A stretch of DNA of 62,704 nt from Polychytrium aggregatum (lineage: Eukaryota > Chytridiomycota > Chytridiomycetes > Polychytriales): positions 1 to 62,704 of the forward strand of contig NW_026516393.1 in the NCBI RefSeq assembly GCF_025602895.1, in the 5' to 3' direction. The notes beneath the pieces were generated by a model. That model ran no database searches and was not told where the DNA came from. It saw nothing but the letters and a program-made list of their open reading frames with translations. Of the stretch, positions 1 through 11,956 are shown piece after piece. Position numbers and translations under genes: made by a program. Numbering within the stretch: position 1 is the first letter of the stretch; each line of letters starts with the position of its first letter.

Positions 1-981
1 ACCCCTGTGCAGTGGCTGTGTTCGGCTCGGGACCTGGTCAGCAGGACAATTTCGACACAGAATGAGTCACGTGTGTGCCGACAGTCTGGTGCAGCCTCGT
101 CTGAACGATGCCATTTTGGGACTGCTCGCTAGCCAATCAACAGCGTTGCTTCCCACACGTGCTCTGGCCCGATTTGGCATTCGCTTGCCGTCCCGCTCCG
201 TCCCGCTCCGTTCAGGGACCCCTCCGCCCCGGTTTCTCCCGGCCCCGAACCTCTCATATCCTCATTCTCCCTCACCATGACCCGTTCTGAGAACTGCCTT
301 TCGGACACCCCAGTTCCGACCGCCGTTGGGCGGCACCGTGAACTCCTGGGGCAATCCTCGGCCGTTCTAACTAGTCCAGGATTAGGTCAAACCCGCGGTG
401 GTCACTGCTCCACCAGCCAGTTTAACCTCAGAGTCGCAAACAGAATGCGGTATGATATGCCGTGTTCAGTAAAAACGCAAGTGATAACAAACCCGAAATG
501 ATAATAATCAAGATAATGTCCCATGGGGGCGAGGATATCTGGAGGGAATGAGCGATGCGGTTAGTTGAAGCGTCGCCTTCGAGCTCTCTCAGATGATGCT
601 CAATCGTCATGAAGGAGCTTACTTGGATTTGGATGGCTTCCTGCATTCGAGATATATTCAAGATAGTGAAAGAGGAAGCGTTAAAGTTAATAACATTAGA
701 GGCATATTCATGATGCGGCTCATCCTCAATATGCATGCGTTTAACGGCACCTATGTCATCGATCGGCTCACGGGCCCGTCGAGGAAGTTAGGATAGAGAG
801 GGCCTGAGGGGAGTATTGACTTGAGCCTGACGACGGAAGCGGGCAGGAAGCGGTGGTCGGGGGGATATTTATATTCCAAACCTTCCGACTTGACCTGTCA
901 TTACACTGATATGGTCACTATGGGTCAAGTTCGGACAAACTCCCTTCGTCATCAAGCAGCCTCAAGCACTTTTTGGCCCAA
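1..981. other. Left flank, no supported gene
   Basis: No gene is supported here. A few short open frames occur, including a reverse-strand frame of 102 codons at 428-736, but none shows a family motif or credible splice context. The first 300 bases are GC-rich, with a directly repeated GTCCCGCTCC at about 190-210; 430-980 is more AT-rich. This is the 3' side of the reverse-strand transposase gene and could hold the element's terminal sequence. I compared it by eye with 5.3-5.9 kb and found no convincing terminal inverted repeat. Confidence 0.5.
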
Positions 982-3900
982 CTACCTGCGACATTTGCAT
1001 CGACTTGTCAAATCGGAGGATCTTGCTCGATAATATAAAAGCCACCTGGAATAGTTGGTATGAGTATCAGCCTGACTTTGCCTCTCCATCCACTCTCCAA
1101 TTGCAGCAAAGCTGTACCCACCGCCTTCCATCTCGAAGTATCCGACAGTAGAAACGATGGCATCGGCTGGAACAAAGATATGATTCGTTGACTCCATGCT
1201 GTCGAGGTGGAAGGTAGCGCACTCGTTGCATGGGCGGTATCCTGAACTGTCATCTCCATATCTGATGTTGATCTTTGGAATCACACAGTATGCCCAGTTT
1301 GTTGTTTCTCCATCAAAGGAGTGGCTGATGAAATATTGGACTTGATAGAAGCGGACAGAAGAATATGGGTGATTGCTTGCTGATGCATCGGGCATATTGG
1401 TCCAAACCTGTAGATTCAGAATGCATTAGCTCATATGAGGCTTCGCTATCGCGCGCTGCCGAATGCCTTACCTTCACAACAGAGTTCATCCGATGATGTG
1501 CCGTGCTCATCCGATGTGATTGAGATATGACATGTAGTTCCCCCGCGTCCATCTTGGTGTGTTTGGAGCAAGTGTCCGAATTCTGATCCCAAAGTGAATG
1601 GACATATTGCAAGGCTTCACGATAGCCGTATGAGGAATTGGCAGAAATCGTCCTGGCATAAGCGCTCTTTAGCTTCGCGACTTGTTCAGAGGGTAGCTTC
1701 AGCTTTTGCTGCTGGCCAGACAAGGTTCCGCGGCTATCTTGATTCGAGGTCCGTCCATTGTTTGCAAAGGAAGATGGCCATATCCCGGGATCTCCGCCCA
1801 ACCTGGATGTTCCTCTCAAAGTCAAGTTCGGAGCAATGCTTGGACCGCTCAAAGAGCTTTGGAGGACGAGCCGATTGGCCATATTGTCCACTGGATGGAC
1901 CTTTGATCGCCCGATGAGCTTCAGCCAACCACAGGTTCTTTCCATTTCAAACTGCCACTGATATACTAGGGGTCCAAACAATCGGATGCACCTGGGTAAG
2001 TGTTGGAGCTGATGCACGTAGGTTTTCATCAAACGAAGTCCAGACAGGTCTGGAGCTCTGTCTGGAGGAGGTTCAAGTGACTCTGGGAGATTTGCGATTG
2101 ATCTGGTGAATACATTCCGAGTATACGTGGTTAGATATTGAGAATCAATGAGCTGCCCAACATCCTCAAGTGAAGGGACTGCTGTCTCGTGCTACTTGCT
2201 CTGTGTAGTACTCCTGGAACCTCTGAAGATTTGTTTCGATCTGATTGCATTGAGCAACATTCAACTGGGGAAGCAGCATCAATCGAAGGGCATAGACAAA
2301 GCGCCTCCATCCCAATCTAGGCACAATAGCATCACTGTTAGGATCAATTCGAATCAAGTATCTCATCGACCGTAGGACGGGCCCCGGTTCGAGCAGGGTA
2401 CAATATCAAGAGCTTACAAGTGCTCTGGTGGAAAGCCTGCCGCACTGAGCAGAGGGAGGGAGTACATGATAATCCAATTCTTCCATTCTTCGGTTTTGAA
2501 GGTTTTGTATGAGACAGGGTCCCGACAAGAGGCGCCAAAGCCTGTTGGAATCTGAATTCTGCCTTCGCTGATCCACCTTCCGATCTTTTTCAGGCACTTG
2601 GACGTGATCTTTTGGTCCAAACTTGAGGATGAGGGAGCCTTCCGCGTTCCATTCCAAATCTCCATCATGAGTGGACCGATGTTCGAGATCACATGCATCA
2701 GATCGAGAGGAAGACAGAAGCTGAGCTCGATGGACTCAAGTTGAGTTACACCTGGTCGCCCCACGATCCCTGATCAACATAGTTGATGTTAACATCGGAG
2801 TCGAAAACATCACCTGACTGGTCTCATTAACGTACCGTTTCGGGGCATGCCGTCTTGATCGATGGCCTCCCATATTCTGTTCAGACTCGCTTCGGTGCGG
2901 TATGGACTGGGAGTGTCACGTTCATAGAAGCACATGGCACCCCCTGCCCTCGTGGCCGTTATTTCGCAGAGTCGACAGCCCTTCGTAGCGGTGTGCCTAG
3001 AAAATTTACCGAATTTGTTGGATCCAGGCATGTCACTCTGACAGTACAGCAAGTGACCTCGGAGAGTGAAAGAACGTTCCACGCCATTTTGGTCGACCCT
3101 TATCGCCTCAACACCTGGGAGAGTGGCATTGCTTCGTCAGACAGAGTACTCTCGCGAGGATTATGTGGAGTGACCAAGTGATCCACACCAGAGGAGGCGT
3201 ACGCACCGGTCTCAAGTCTCTTCATATCTTCGAAAAACGGCTTCAAAAATGTATCAAAGTCTCGAGGCGATCGTGGACCTGGCGTAAGCAAGACCGTAAT
3301 GAGATTTTCCTTTTTGTAGCGCAGAGCAGGTGGAAGATTGAAGTTGATCAAGATGAAGCCCCACGATTGATGGCTTTGCCTACACCAGATACAAAGGTCA
3401 GCTGTGGTTATAATCTGATTTTGAAACAGAGAGCGGGCGTACCTCTGATTGATATTGAAGCCATCAAAATGCAGCCCGAGAGCAACGTCGGTGGGCTGCT
3501 GGAACATTGAGCGACTACGAAGGTGCTGGTAATATTCGGCATCGAAAATGTCGCTCATGACGCCTGAAGATTCAGATTTGGTGAGTTCAGAGCACCATAT
3601 AGCAATATAGTATTGGGAAAGAATACGGGTGGAAAGTACCTGGTTCGCTCGCTCTGTTTGCTCTGTACATCATCAACTCTGCCATAGTTGGATTTCGGTA
3701 GAGTGTCTGAAGTATCTGAACAAAATCGAAATACTTGTAGGTCTGAATCGGCCTCAGTTGTGGTTGAATGCCGCCATTCAGAAGTTTTTCGTTCACCGTC
3801 GCATAAGCATCCTCTCCACAAAACGTGCATATTCGACTCTGGTTATCATTGATGTCGAATCCCATGCAGCTGTTTGGGCAGCAGGGAAGCCTCTGAAGAT

Positions 3901-5399
3901 ACTCGTTCCACTCGCAACAAATGATCTTTTGGATCTTGTACAGACTGGGTGCAGCTGGTAATGACAATCCTTGGAATTTGTTGCAATGATTAAGGACAGA
4001 TTTGATGGCTTTGTCGGTAACATTGCACTCGGTCAACACCTTGACCAGCTGCGAATAGAAGGGCGGGATATCTGGGGGAAAGCCGCGGGTGAATACATCA
4101 ATTCGGATGCTACATCGGATTGCTATCTGTCCTTTGAATTTGACTCACCATCTGATATGCGGGGCTCTTCGTCACCAGTTTCTTCATCATCTTCATTCAT
4201 TTCAAGCAGTCGAAAGTGGCCGAGGAAGCTATCCGGATACTGTCCTGGAAGGTGAACCGTGGCATTTATATGAGTCAACCGGACTCTGAAGCAAGACCAG
4301 GAAGATTCGACGATACGATCAGGCCGGGTGACGTTGATATCTCACCCGAAATGTCATCGAATTCTCTCGGTGAGCTTGAAGTGGTGTCTTCTGAGTCTAT
4401 CGAAGAGTCTTCAGAGTCTTCGTAGTACATGGACGCTTCTTCAGAGTCCCGCGATGCCCACATGCTTGGCGACCACGAAGGGCAGCGTTCAAATTGAGCT
4501 GGAGCAGGGCCTTCGTTGTCTTGGGTGCATTGCTGAATAGATGCTCCTGTTTGGATATCCATGCTCTCGTGCTCAAATGCGCGGGGTGAGCCTTTGGGCC
4601 AGGCCAAGGATGAAGAAACAAAGTCGGACAAATCGAGAGTGTATTGGTCATTTCGTAGTGAGCTCTGGCAGCGTCCAAGCACAGATCACTGATTATTGCT
4701 CAAGACTGAAACCGTGACGCACACAAAAATTTAGCGAGAATGTGATATCAGGTGCTCAGTCTTACCCAATGAAGGTCGCTGCGATGTTATCCCATGTGGT
4801 CGCAGTTCATCTACCACCAACACTGGGGGATGAAATGTCGGCGAAGTTCGCAAATTGGGGTTATTTTCGCATATGCTTGTAATAGGACGGTGAGGGAACG
4901 AAGAAAGATGGCCAGCTGTGTTTTCTTGAGGATCTTTGAGCGAGTACATGTGAACAGGGGGGACTCCAGGTGGAAAGCCATAGCGATAGAAGTGGTCGTA
5001 GTAGGTCGTTCTGGAGACAATCCTGAAGCCTTGCGAATCGGTGCTACACTTGCGACAACGACAGATGGATCTGTTCTTGGGAAGCCCATCGTGAGCCCTA
5101 TTTATCGAGGATGGTACCCTGGCCGATGATATTGGATATGGAGTATGCCTTGGGTGATCGTGCCCAGATGGTTGAGCGGCTGAACTCATGATTAGAGTCG
5201 GATGAGAAGGTCGAGGGGAGAAAGGATCAAGAGGAGATTGACGAAGCAACTGGGGGCGGAAATGCCCGGTTTTTGTCCAAGTCCGAAGGCTCTGATGACC
5301 CATGAACACAGATGAGTCAGGAAAGCAGCCGGGGGTCATGGACAGTGAACGAGTCGCGGAAGACAGTGAAAAGCCGGGATGACTCGGATGCCATGTCAC
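982..5399 (-). CDS. Tnp2-type DNA transposase (CACTA/EnSpm-like), multi-exon
   Basis: Cut-and-paste transposase of the Tnp2 (Transposase_21) family. Reverse-strand exons read in order. About 5.4-4.7 kb has a Cys-pair motif (CRCRKC) as at the start of many fungal Tnp2 proteins. 4.68-4.28 kb is an acidic Ser-rich linker. 4.04-3.59 kb carries CPNSCMGF and CTFCGE. 3.56-3.10 kb carries the core DVALGLHFDGF, then INFNLPPALR and RDFDTF. 3.08-2.81 kb has SDMPGSNK and KGCRLC. 2.76-2.41 kb has LDLMHVISNIGPLM. 2.03-1.31 kb has the FGPLVYQWQFEMER block. The C-terminus ends at 982. The junction at about 3.5 kb rejoins INQR to QSHQSWGFILINF across an intron. No inactivating stop was seen in the recognised exons, so the gene may be intact. 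The start is uncertain and the terminal inverted repeats were not found. Confidence 0.85.
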
Positions 5400-6021
5400 G
5401 TGAACGGACGCATTCCATTGGCCGAGGGCTCCACGGGATGTGGCAGTGCGGGTTCGGGGACACCCAGGGAGCCAGCAACCTGGACGAACAAGGAGAAATG
5501 CGGGTGACCTGAGCCAGTCGCGGTCGCTTCAGTGGCCAGACGCGACCCCCAAAGCGAAACAAAACGCGAGAAGACGTGTTTTTCCTTGTTCGGCTGAGTC
5601 CGGTGGGGGATTTGCGAGGGAAGCATTGGCTAACGCGTAATTTACACGTCAGCTTTTTTTTCATAGTGCATGCACATGGCGCATGGGTTTGTGACCGCCA
5701 GACATACACACGTGGACTGGTTGTGTTACGCATGTGGCGCGTGTGGCGCTGCTGCTCTTACTACCGAGAGCACAGCGAGAGCGGACCGGGAGCACGGCGA
5801 GAGCACAGAGACTGCGTGGCTCTGACTTGCGCGGGATCAGCGAGACGATGCCAGCCACCGCACAGCCACATGCATAGCCACCGCACAGCCACTTGCTCAG
5901 CCACCACGGCCCTGTGTCGCCAAACGCGTCTCCACTCCGCGTTGGTGCGAGGGTGTCGTGTCCTTCTGCGCACACACAGAATGTTCCGATATTGTTGCAT
6001 CCTGTGCCACGCTCTCGCCAC
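5400..6021. other. Intergenic, 5' side of transposase and of next gene
   Basis: No gene supported. The region separates divergent genes, so it should hold both promoters. It contains a T8 tract near 5,653 and an imperfect direct repeat of GCACAGCCAC/GCATAGCCAC at about 5,860-5,895. An in-frame ATG at 5893 lies here, but the 43 codons it would add look unlike protein; the ATG at 6022 is preferred. Confidence 0.5.
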
Positions 6022-7599
6022 ATGACCCAGAACGACGAGGCTGCGTCTTGTGCTTTTATGGAGCTCATCAACAACTTTGTCTCACGGTCTGACCTCAACC
6101 TGAAGCAATGGAATCTCTTGTTTGTCTTTGTCGATGTATTCGCTCTTGAAAGCGGAGCCGGTCAGTTTATGCAAGCCCCGTCAAGGTTCCAACTCGACTT
6201 CAGCAAAACCAATGTGCTGGTCAACATGGAAGGATTCGACAGCACCGGAAAGTATTCACTTGTGCGGTCCACCAACTCTTGGGCCTCCAGTCTCTTTTCC
6301 AGAACCGCGCCCCATCCAAACGGTAACTCCCTCACCCAGAAAGCCATGGCAAGCGACGACAACTTCACCATCTTGGATTGCATTCCACTTGGACAGTCAC
6401 TTCGCGCCATCGAGCTGACCCCCATAGACCCTCGCTCTGTCCACAGCACCATGGGTCGATTTTCCACCTACATCCAACCGGGTGTCCTCCAGCATCTCGG
6501 CGACAACGTGGCGGCTTTTGCAAACCAAGTCCTCCTGCTGGATCCAGCCTCGATTCCGCCCACTGCTTCTGCCACACCTACCAACTCATACGGCACTGCG
6601 ACTTCGATTGTGATACCGGGACAGTATTATGCCTCGTTCTTTGATTGGTTCATGGTCACCACATCCTTCTCCACCATCGGTATCGCCACAGCTGCATCCG
6701 CGGGGTGCTCCGTTGTCATCATTGCTCTCGTTGGATCGATCTTCAAGCGTCGGATCAAGATCGGTACTCGCACCATCCAGCGTGTCCTCAAGGATCTGCT
6801 CATTGGCTTGGCTTGGCTGGTTACCAAATCAGTTGCTGCATTAGCTGCTGTTTTAATAATGACACTCATTTCTGGCTCGACTTTGCCATGGAATTCACCA
6901 TTCCGATTCGCATACTACATGGTGTTCCAAGGTCTTTCGGCCGTCGTCCCTTGGGCTGCGATGAATGCGGTATTATTCCATTATGAGATGAAGCGATCCC
7001 ACCATGATGGCCAAGACACCCGCCCCGACTTGCTTGTGTCGTTACTCAAGCCAGTACCTCCATCCTACGAGGATATCGAACTCGCCGATAGGGAGCACCC
7101 CGAGCAGCTCCCGATGTATGAAGTCCCGGTAGCGCCGCCCGGCAATCTCGCTGCGACCAACACACATGCCTCGAACAGTGTCCCCGACTCTGCCTCGTCC
7201 GAGTCGCATTCCAACGCCGATCTGGTGTACTTTTCCGAGCCTCCTGCCAACTCGGCTCTGTCGACTGCTGGAACATCCGAGTCCGTCGATGCCGATGCTG
7301 CTGTGGGTTCTTCTGCCAGAGCCACCAACACCGTGCCAGTCACCTCCATCGGCCATCCCGCATTCTCGAACGATCCTCCTGCTAGACCCCGCTTTGTCTA
7401 TGGATACGCCAACTTTATCGATCTTGCGGTCCTCGCCATCTTCCACACACTCATGTGCATCGTCTCAGTGTTCATCTTCCCGGACATTGCCCTATTCGGG
7501 GTTTGGTTTCGATCGTTGGAGGATGCGACTCCGAATACAATTGGACGTGTGTCATCAATGGTGATTGACTCGTGCGCATCGATTGTGTTCGGACTGTGA
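6022..7599 (+). CDS. Unrecognised multi-spanning membrane protein
   Basis: Single-exon frame of 525 codons from the ATG at 6022 (568 from an upstream ATG at 5893). I do not recognise the family. The first 200 residues look non-cytosolic and globular, with no obvious signal peptide. Then come hydrophobic segments at roughly residues 205-250 (SFSTIGIATAASAGCSVVII), 265-290 (LLIGLAWLVTKSVAALAAVL) and 300-325, a hydrophilic Ser/Pro/Ala-rich loop of about 130 residues, and another span (LAVLAIFHTLMCIVSVFIF) before a short tail. A polybasic KRRIK follows the first span. The long low-complexity loop is probably cytosolic. A transporter or receptor-like role is possible, but nothing in the sequence proves it. 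Confidence 0.6.
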   Translation: MTQNDEAASCAFMELINNFVSRSDLNLKQWNLLFVFVDVFALESGAGQFMQAPSRFQLDFSKTNVLVNMEGFDSTGKYSLVRSTNSWASSLFSRTAPHPNGNSLTQKAMASDDNFTILDCIPLGQSLRAIELTPIDPRSVHSTMGRFSTYIQPGVLQHLGDNVAAFANQVLLLDPASIPPTASATPTNSYGTATSIVIPGQYYASFFDWFMVTTSFSTIGIATAASAGCSVVIIALVGSIFKRRIKIGTRTIQRVLKDLLIGLAWLVTKSVAALAAVLIMTLISGSTLPWNSPFRFAYYMVFQGLSAVVPWAAMNAVLFHYEMKRSHHDGQDTRPDLLVSLLKPVPPSYEDIELADREHPEQLPMYEVPVAPPGNLAATNTHASNSVPDSASSESHSNADLVYFSEPPANSALSTAGTSESVDADAAVGSSARATNTVPVTSIGHPAFSNDPPARPRFVYGYANFIDLAVLAIFHTLMCIVSVFIFPDIALFGVWFRSLEDATPNTIGRVSSMVIDSCASIVFGL

Positions 7600-8273
7600 T
7601 TGCGCTGTTGGTCGCATTGGGTGAAATGCCTGAGCATCAGGCATTGGAAGTTTCATCAGCAGAGCCGATGAAACATTCGCCAGCGACACACAGGATTATG
7701 CAGCAATGAGGGATGGTGGCCCCGATTCGATCACAAAGTAGTCGTGCGGCCAGAGCACTGCCGTCCGTGAGGTCGTGCGTGCACATTCCCATAACAACTC
7801 GTATGTCCGAGAAGCACAGATATTGCATTCATCGTTGGGCCTGTCATTCGAACTTGCTGCAAGCGACACAGCACTGCAGCCTGGCCGGGACCCAGAATCC
7901 TTGTTTGATCAATCAAGACATTCGACCGATGACGAGATGCTCTCACCCGGTGCCACCAATCCGACTGCATCGGCATACCGCCAGTGCATCCCAGCTTCCA
8001 TCTTCCATTGACATTTTGGCACGGCGGCGACGGATCTATCCCGCTTCCCTCTCTCTGTCACCAAATCCAAATCTCCCCGTTCGCCTCCAGCTTTCCGCTA
8101 TCGGCTCCGTCACATTCGCACGAGGAATCCGAGGATACCATCCACACCAATCGCACACAGGTTCGAGAACATGCAAAGGTCTGCTCTGCTCTGCTCTGCT
8201 CTGCATCGGTGGAAGGCTTGCATTCTCACCAGCACTACTCCCGGCTCAACCGCCACAGAGCTCGACATCTGGC
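7600..8273. other. Intergenic with short TCTGC repeat
   Basis: No gene supported. An open frame enters from 7713 but has no coding character before the ATG at 8274. A pure TCTGC pentanucleotide run (about five copies) lies at 8180-8204, close upstream of the next start codon, probably in its 5' UTR or promoter. Confidence 0.5.
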
Positions 8274-9528
8274 ATGAACGCCACCGCCATCGACGATGCT
8301 GCCACCCTGGCTGTCTTGAACCGAACCGACACTGACTCGGGCTTTCCGAGTTTCTGTGCTCTCCTCATTATCATCATTTTGGACCGGTGGATGATCCACA
8401 CGAAAGACTTTCGCAGTCTCGTCACCTTGATGGTGTACTGCGACTGCCTGGCCGAAATACTCGTCTGGATCGCTCCGATGTGGGCTTCGGCATCGCTCTG
8501 CCAGACGACATGGCTCTACTGGGCCAGCGACATGATATTCTCGTTCAAGGTGACATTTGGCTATCCAGCGGCGTTGCCAGGTCGAGCTTGGCCATTCGAT
8601 GCGGGTCGTTTCCGCTGTTGCCATATACTGAATCTCGCGACTCGGCCCTATTTCATGCGACAGGACATGTTCAAGTTTGGCTTTATAGCCTGGCGAGCGA
8701 CGCTGATTTCGTGTCCGCGGATGCGACATGCACGCATTGTCCAGATAACTTTCGCAGCCGCGGGGCTGTCGCTGCTGCTCTATCATGCATACATCTGGAC
8801 GTCCTACAATCTATCGGGTGCGTAGGCTGCGTGCCGGCCATGCTTTGTTCGACGGCCGTTCGTTGGATGAACCGGGTGGCATCAACGAAAGCGACACTGC
8901 TGCTCAGGTTGACTCGGGTTGGCTTGGGCTGTGTTCGAAGCTGATATCCCACCCGACACAGGCGACTGTTCCGGCCATGCAAGCGCCAGCGGCTCGGCTA
9001 TTGCACTGATACTGCTCTACGGCTACTGGTTCCTGGTTGAGGCGGCAGCGGCAGCGGCGATGATCTACACGCTGAGAAGGGCAGCCACGCTCGAGTCGAG
9101 GGCCAAGATCTCGGCCGAGGAAAACTTTGCGGCCAAGGTGATGCGGAAGGAAGCCTGGCGCATCTGCTGGTCGACGGTGCTGGGCTCGGTCGTCTGCGGA
9201 TGTGCAGTGGCCGAGTTTGTCAACCACCGAAAGTACCTCTATCTCAAGGGATCTGTCTTTACGATCTGTAAGTGTATCGGCAGCCTCGTCGGGTGTGTCC
9301 ATCGGAGTGGACTATGCGACGAGCTTGTGTACAGGCCAGGAGCGGCTCTCTGGATCGCTAATGGCCCCTTGTGTCCTCACTCTGGGATCGCACCAAGCCC
9401 AATTCATGCTGGTTCTCACGCTCATCAACCAAAGCGAGGGAGCGAGCGGAGGATTGAACAGGAACGAGACTTTGAAATGCCCAAGCATGGTTTCCAGAGG
9501 CAGAGCGACGAGCGAAGGATATGCCTGA
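8274..9528 (+). CDS. Unrecognised polytopic membrane protein, four exons
   Basis: Model with exons 8274-8549, 8664-8817, 8962-9267 and 9335-9528. All junctions are GT-AG and the phases close exactly to 309 residues. Hydrophobic segments lie near the N-terminus (FCALLIIIILDRWMI), then LMVYCDCLAEILVWIAPMW, a short span after exon 1, ITFAAAGLSLLLYHAYIW, ALILLYGYWFLVEAAAAAAM and ICWSTVLGSVVCGCAVAEF, giving about six or seven spans. A basic loop (TLRRAATLESRAK) separates the late spans. This topology resembles G-protein-coupled or related seven-span receptors, but no signature motif is visible, so that is only a suggestion. The fourth exon is the least certain: it keeps frame but is weakly hydrophobic. 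Confidence 0.5.
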
Positions 9529-10205
9529 GTCTGTGATTTCGGGAATGCTGATCGAGCAGAGACGATGAGCCTGTCGAGCGCCGGATGTGCAAGAACAAGT
9601 GGTATTGGTCCGAGCCGAGTGTCATTGTGCCTTGGACTCAGTCGTCCATCGAGCAAGGCGATGTTTGCTGGCACCGAGAACGGCCGGGTGTCCAAGTCCG
9701 CTCTCCAAGTGATGTTGGTCGGTCGAGACGATCGTTGCGGCTGGCGGTGCGGATCTCGTCCGTGCAGCCAAGTGGCGATCTCTGGCATCCAGTCCGGATA
9801 GCGCAGGGCACCGATCCGCCCAGTCGATCCACCCAGCCAATCTGCCCAGCCGATCCACCCAGTCGATCTGCCCAACCCACCGAGCTCCTCGACAAGCGAG
9901 CGAGCAAGCGAATCTTCCAGTGCCCATGCAGACTGCCTCGGAGATTGCATCCGAGATCGTCCCGATCGGTGGGACAGCAGTTGCCGTCGCAAACATCAAC
10001 GTGGCGGCCCTGGCCGATCCAACAGCGCCAGTATCCTGTCGCAACATCCGCTGTCGTCGCCCTGGTCGATTTGAAATCCTCCTTGCGCCCCACAGCCCAG
10101 CCGCGCGAGGGGTATTTCAACCCCTGATGCCTGCTCCCTCGTTCCGTCTGCCAGCATATCCTGCCACCGGCTCCATCCGAACCAGCATCCCAGCACTGCA
10201 CCGCC
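9529..10205. other. Intergenic with imperfect GATC/CCCAG direct repeats
   Basis: No gene supported. About 9,815-9,890 holds an imperfect tandem repeat built from GATCCACCCAGTC and GATCTGCCCAGCC units. It creates long open frames on both strands that are artefacts of the repeat. The 3' part should contain the promoter and 5' UTR of the aldo-keto reductase gene. Confidence 0.5.
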
Positions 10206-11956
10206 ATGTCTGTCCTCCAGCGTCGTCTTGGCCGCAACGGCCCCTTGGTGTCTGCCCTCGGACTCGGATGCATGGGCATGTGAGTTGCATGTTCTGCTGC
10301 CTTGCCCTGGCTCCTCTGCCCCAATCCACTCCAGTCCCCGTCGTTGTCGCGGCCGTCTGCCCAGGCAGCTGCAATCCTCGCACGATGGATGTCCCCGCAG
10401 GATAGCCATCGCCATAGCAGGGCCATCCTGGAGTGGGCCGAGCGATGACCTCGTCGACATCACGCGCTCGCTTCTTGCCGACACTAACCATCTGATCTGC
10501 AGGAGCGACTTTTATGGTGCCCGCAACGATGAGGAGTCCATCGCCGTCCTCAACCGGGCTATCGATCTCGGCGCCACCTTCTGGGACACGGCCGATATGT
10601 ACGTAGACTGTTGCGCCGATGTTGCCCGGCGACCGAAGCATCGCTGCGTCGATGCTGACCTGTTCCCTCCGCTGTCCTGTCCATCGGCATCGCCGTCGGC
10701 AACGTCTGCAGGTATGGATACGGCGACAACGAGCGCCTCCTCTCCAAGGTCCTGGCCACCCGCCGCGACGAGGTCTTCCTGTGCACCAAGTTTGCCGTCG
10801 TCCGCGATCGCAACGATCCGACCGCTCGCGGCATCTCGGGCAAACCCGAATATGTCCGCAAGGCCTGCGAAGCGTCTCTGGAGCGGCTCGGCGTCAAGAC
10901 CATCGATCTGTACTATCAGCACCGAGTGGATACCTCGACGTGAGTATCCACCCGCCTCAGGTGCTGCAGTTCCTTGGGCCGAGCAGCCGATCATGTGTTG
11001 GTGGTTTTGCGTTCCTGCCGAGTTTTGACACGATCTTCCGTCGTGTGGAGATGACTGATGGACATTGGGCCTCGAATGCTGCACGTCTTGCTGATGCATG
11101 CCTCTGGTCCTGTCGCTTTGCTTGTGTGTCTCGCAGACCAATTGAGGAGACTGTCAAGGCCATGGCCGAGCTTGTCAAGGAGGGAAAGATTCGATACCTG
11201 GGTCTGAGCGAGTGCAGCGGCGATACTCTCCGCCGTGCCTATGCCGTCCATCCGATTGCTGCCGTCCAGATCGAGTACAGGTAACGGAGCCGCAGCGGCA
11301 ACCCCGAGCGAGTGCGATTCGTGGCTGATGCGGCTGTGCCGGTGTCTGGTTGCTTTCCGCCGAGCTCTGCATCCTGGAGCCTCTGGCTCGATACGCAGCA
11401 CATCAGCATAGCGAGGATATCGCACTGCATTCCGCTTTCCGTTGCGGCAAACCCGCCAGCTCACCTTCATATGCATCCTGTGTTCTCTGCCGCATCCAGC
11501 CCCTGGACCCTCGACATTGAGACCAACGGCCTGCTCGATGCCTGTCGCGAGCTCGGCGTCGCCATCATCGCCTACTCGCCCCTCGGCCGCGGCTTCCTCA
11601 CGGGCCAGTACAAGAGCGTCGAGGACTTTGAGCCCAACGACTACCGCCGCACCACGCCCCGCTTCGCCGGCGACAACTTCCAGAAGAACCTCGACCTGGT
11701 CCACAAGATCGAGGAGCTCGCCAAGGCCAAGGGCGTCAGCACCACCCAGTTCGTCTTGGCCTGGGTGCTGGCTCAGGGCGAGGACTTTATCACCATCCCT
11801 GGCACCAAGCGTATCAAGTACCTCGAGGAGAACATGGGGGCAGTCAATGTGGAGATTACTGCCGAGGACAAGGCCGCAGTCCGCAAGATCCTGGACTCGT
11901 TCGAGGTCAGCGGCACCCGATACGACGCCGCAGGCATGAGCATCCTCAACCGTTAA
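10206..11956 (+). CDS. Aldo-keto reductase, five exons
   Basis: NAD(P)H-dependent aldo-keto reductase, a cytosolic (beta/alpha)8-barrel enzyme reducing aldehydes or ketones. Exons are 10206-10279, 10503-10598, 10712-10939, 11137-11280 and 11500-11956; all introns are GT-AG. The N-terminus is [19 protein letters not shown] with LGLGCMGM. The catalytic Asp/Tyr region reads [14 protein letters not shown] (Asp and Tyr of the tetrad), the Lys lies in FLCTKFAV, and the His in [10 protein letters not shown]. Later come [35 protein letters not shown] and, in the cofactor-binding part, [18 protein letters not shown]. The pattern fits the plant/fungal perakine-reductase-like and YakC-like branch. The substrate cannot be read from sequence. 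Introns fall between conserved blocks and the model ends at TAA 11954-11956. Confidence 0.92.

Noticed and set aside
428..736. Reverse-strand 102-codon open frame
   Set aside because: No motif, no splice context, AT-rich; most likely chance.
1..5900. Terminal inverted repeats of the Tnp2 element
   Set aside because: Only weak similarities (for example CACGTGTGT near 68 and 5,708) were seen; too short to claim.
9312..10641. Long reverse-strand frames over 9.3-10.6 kb
   Set aside because: Trp/Gly/Asp-rich translations arise from the GATC/CCCAG repeat and the antisense of the aldo-keto reductase; no motif.
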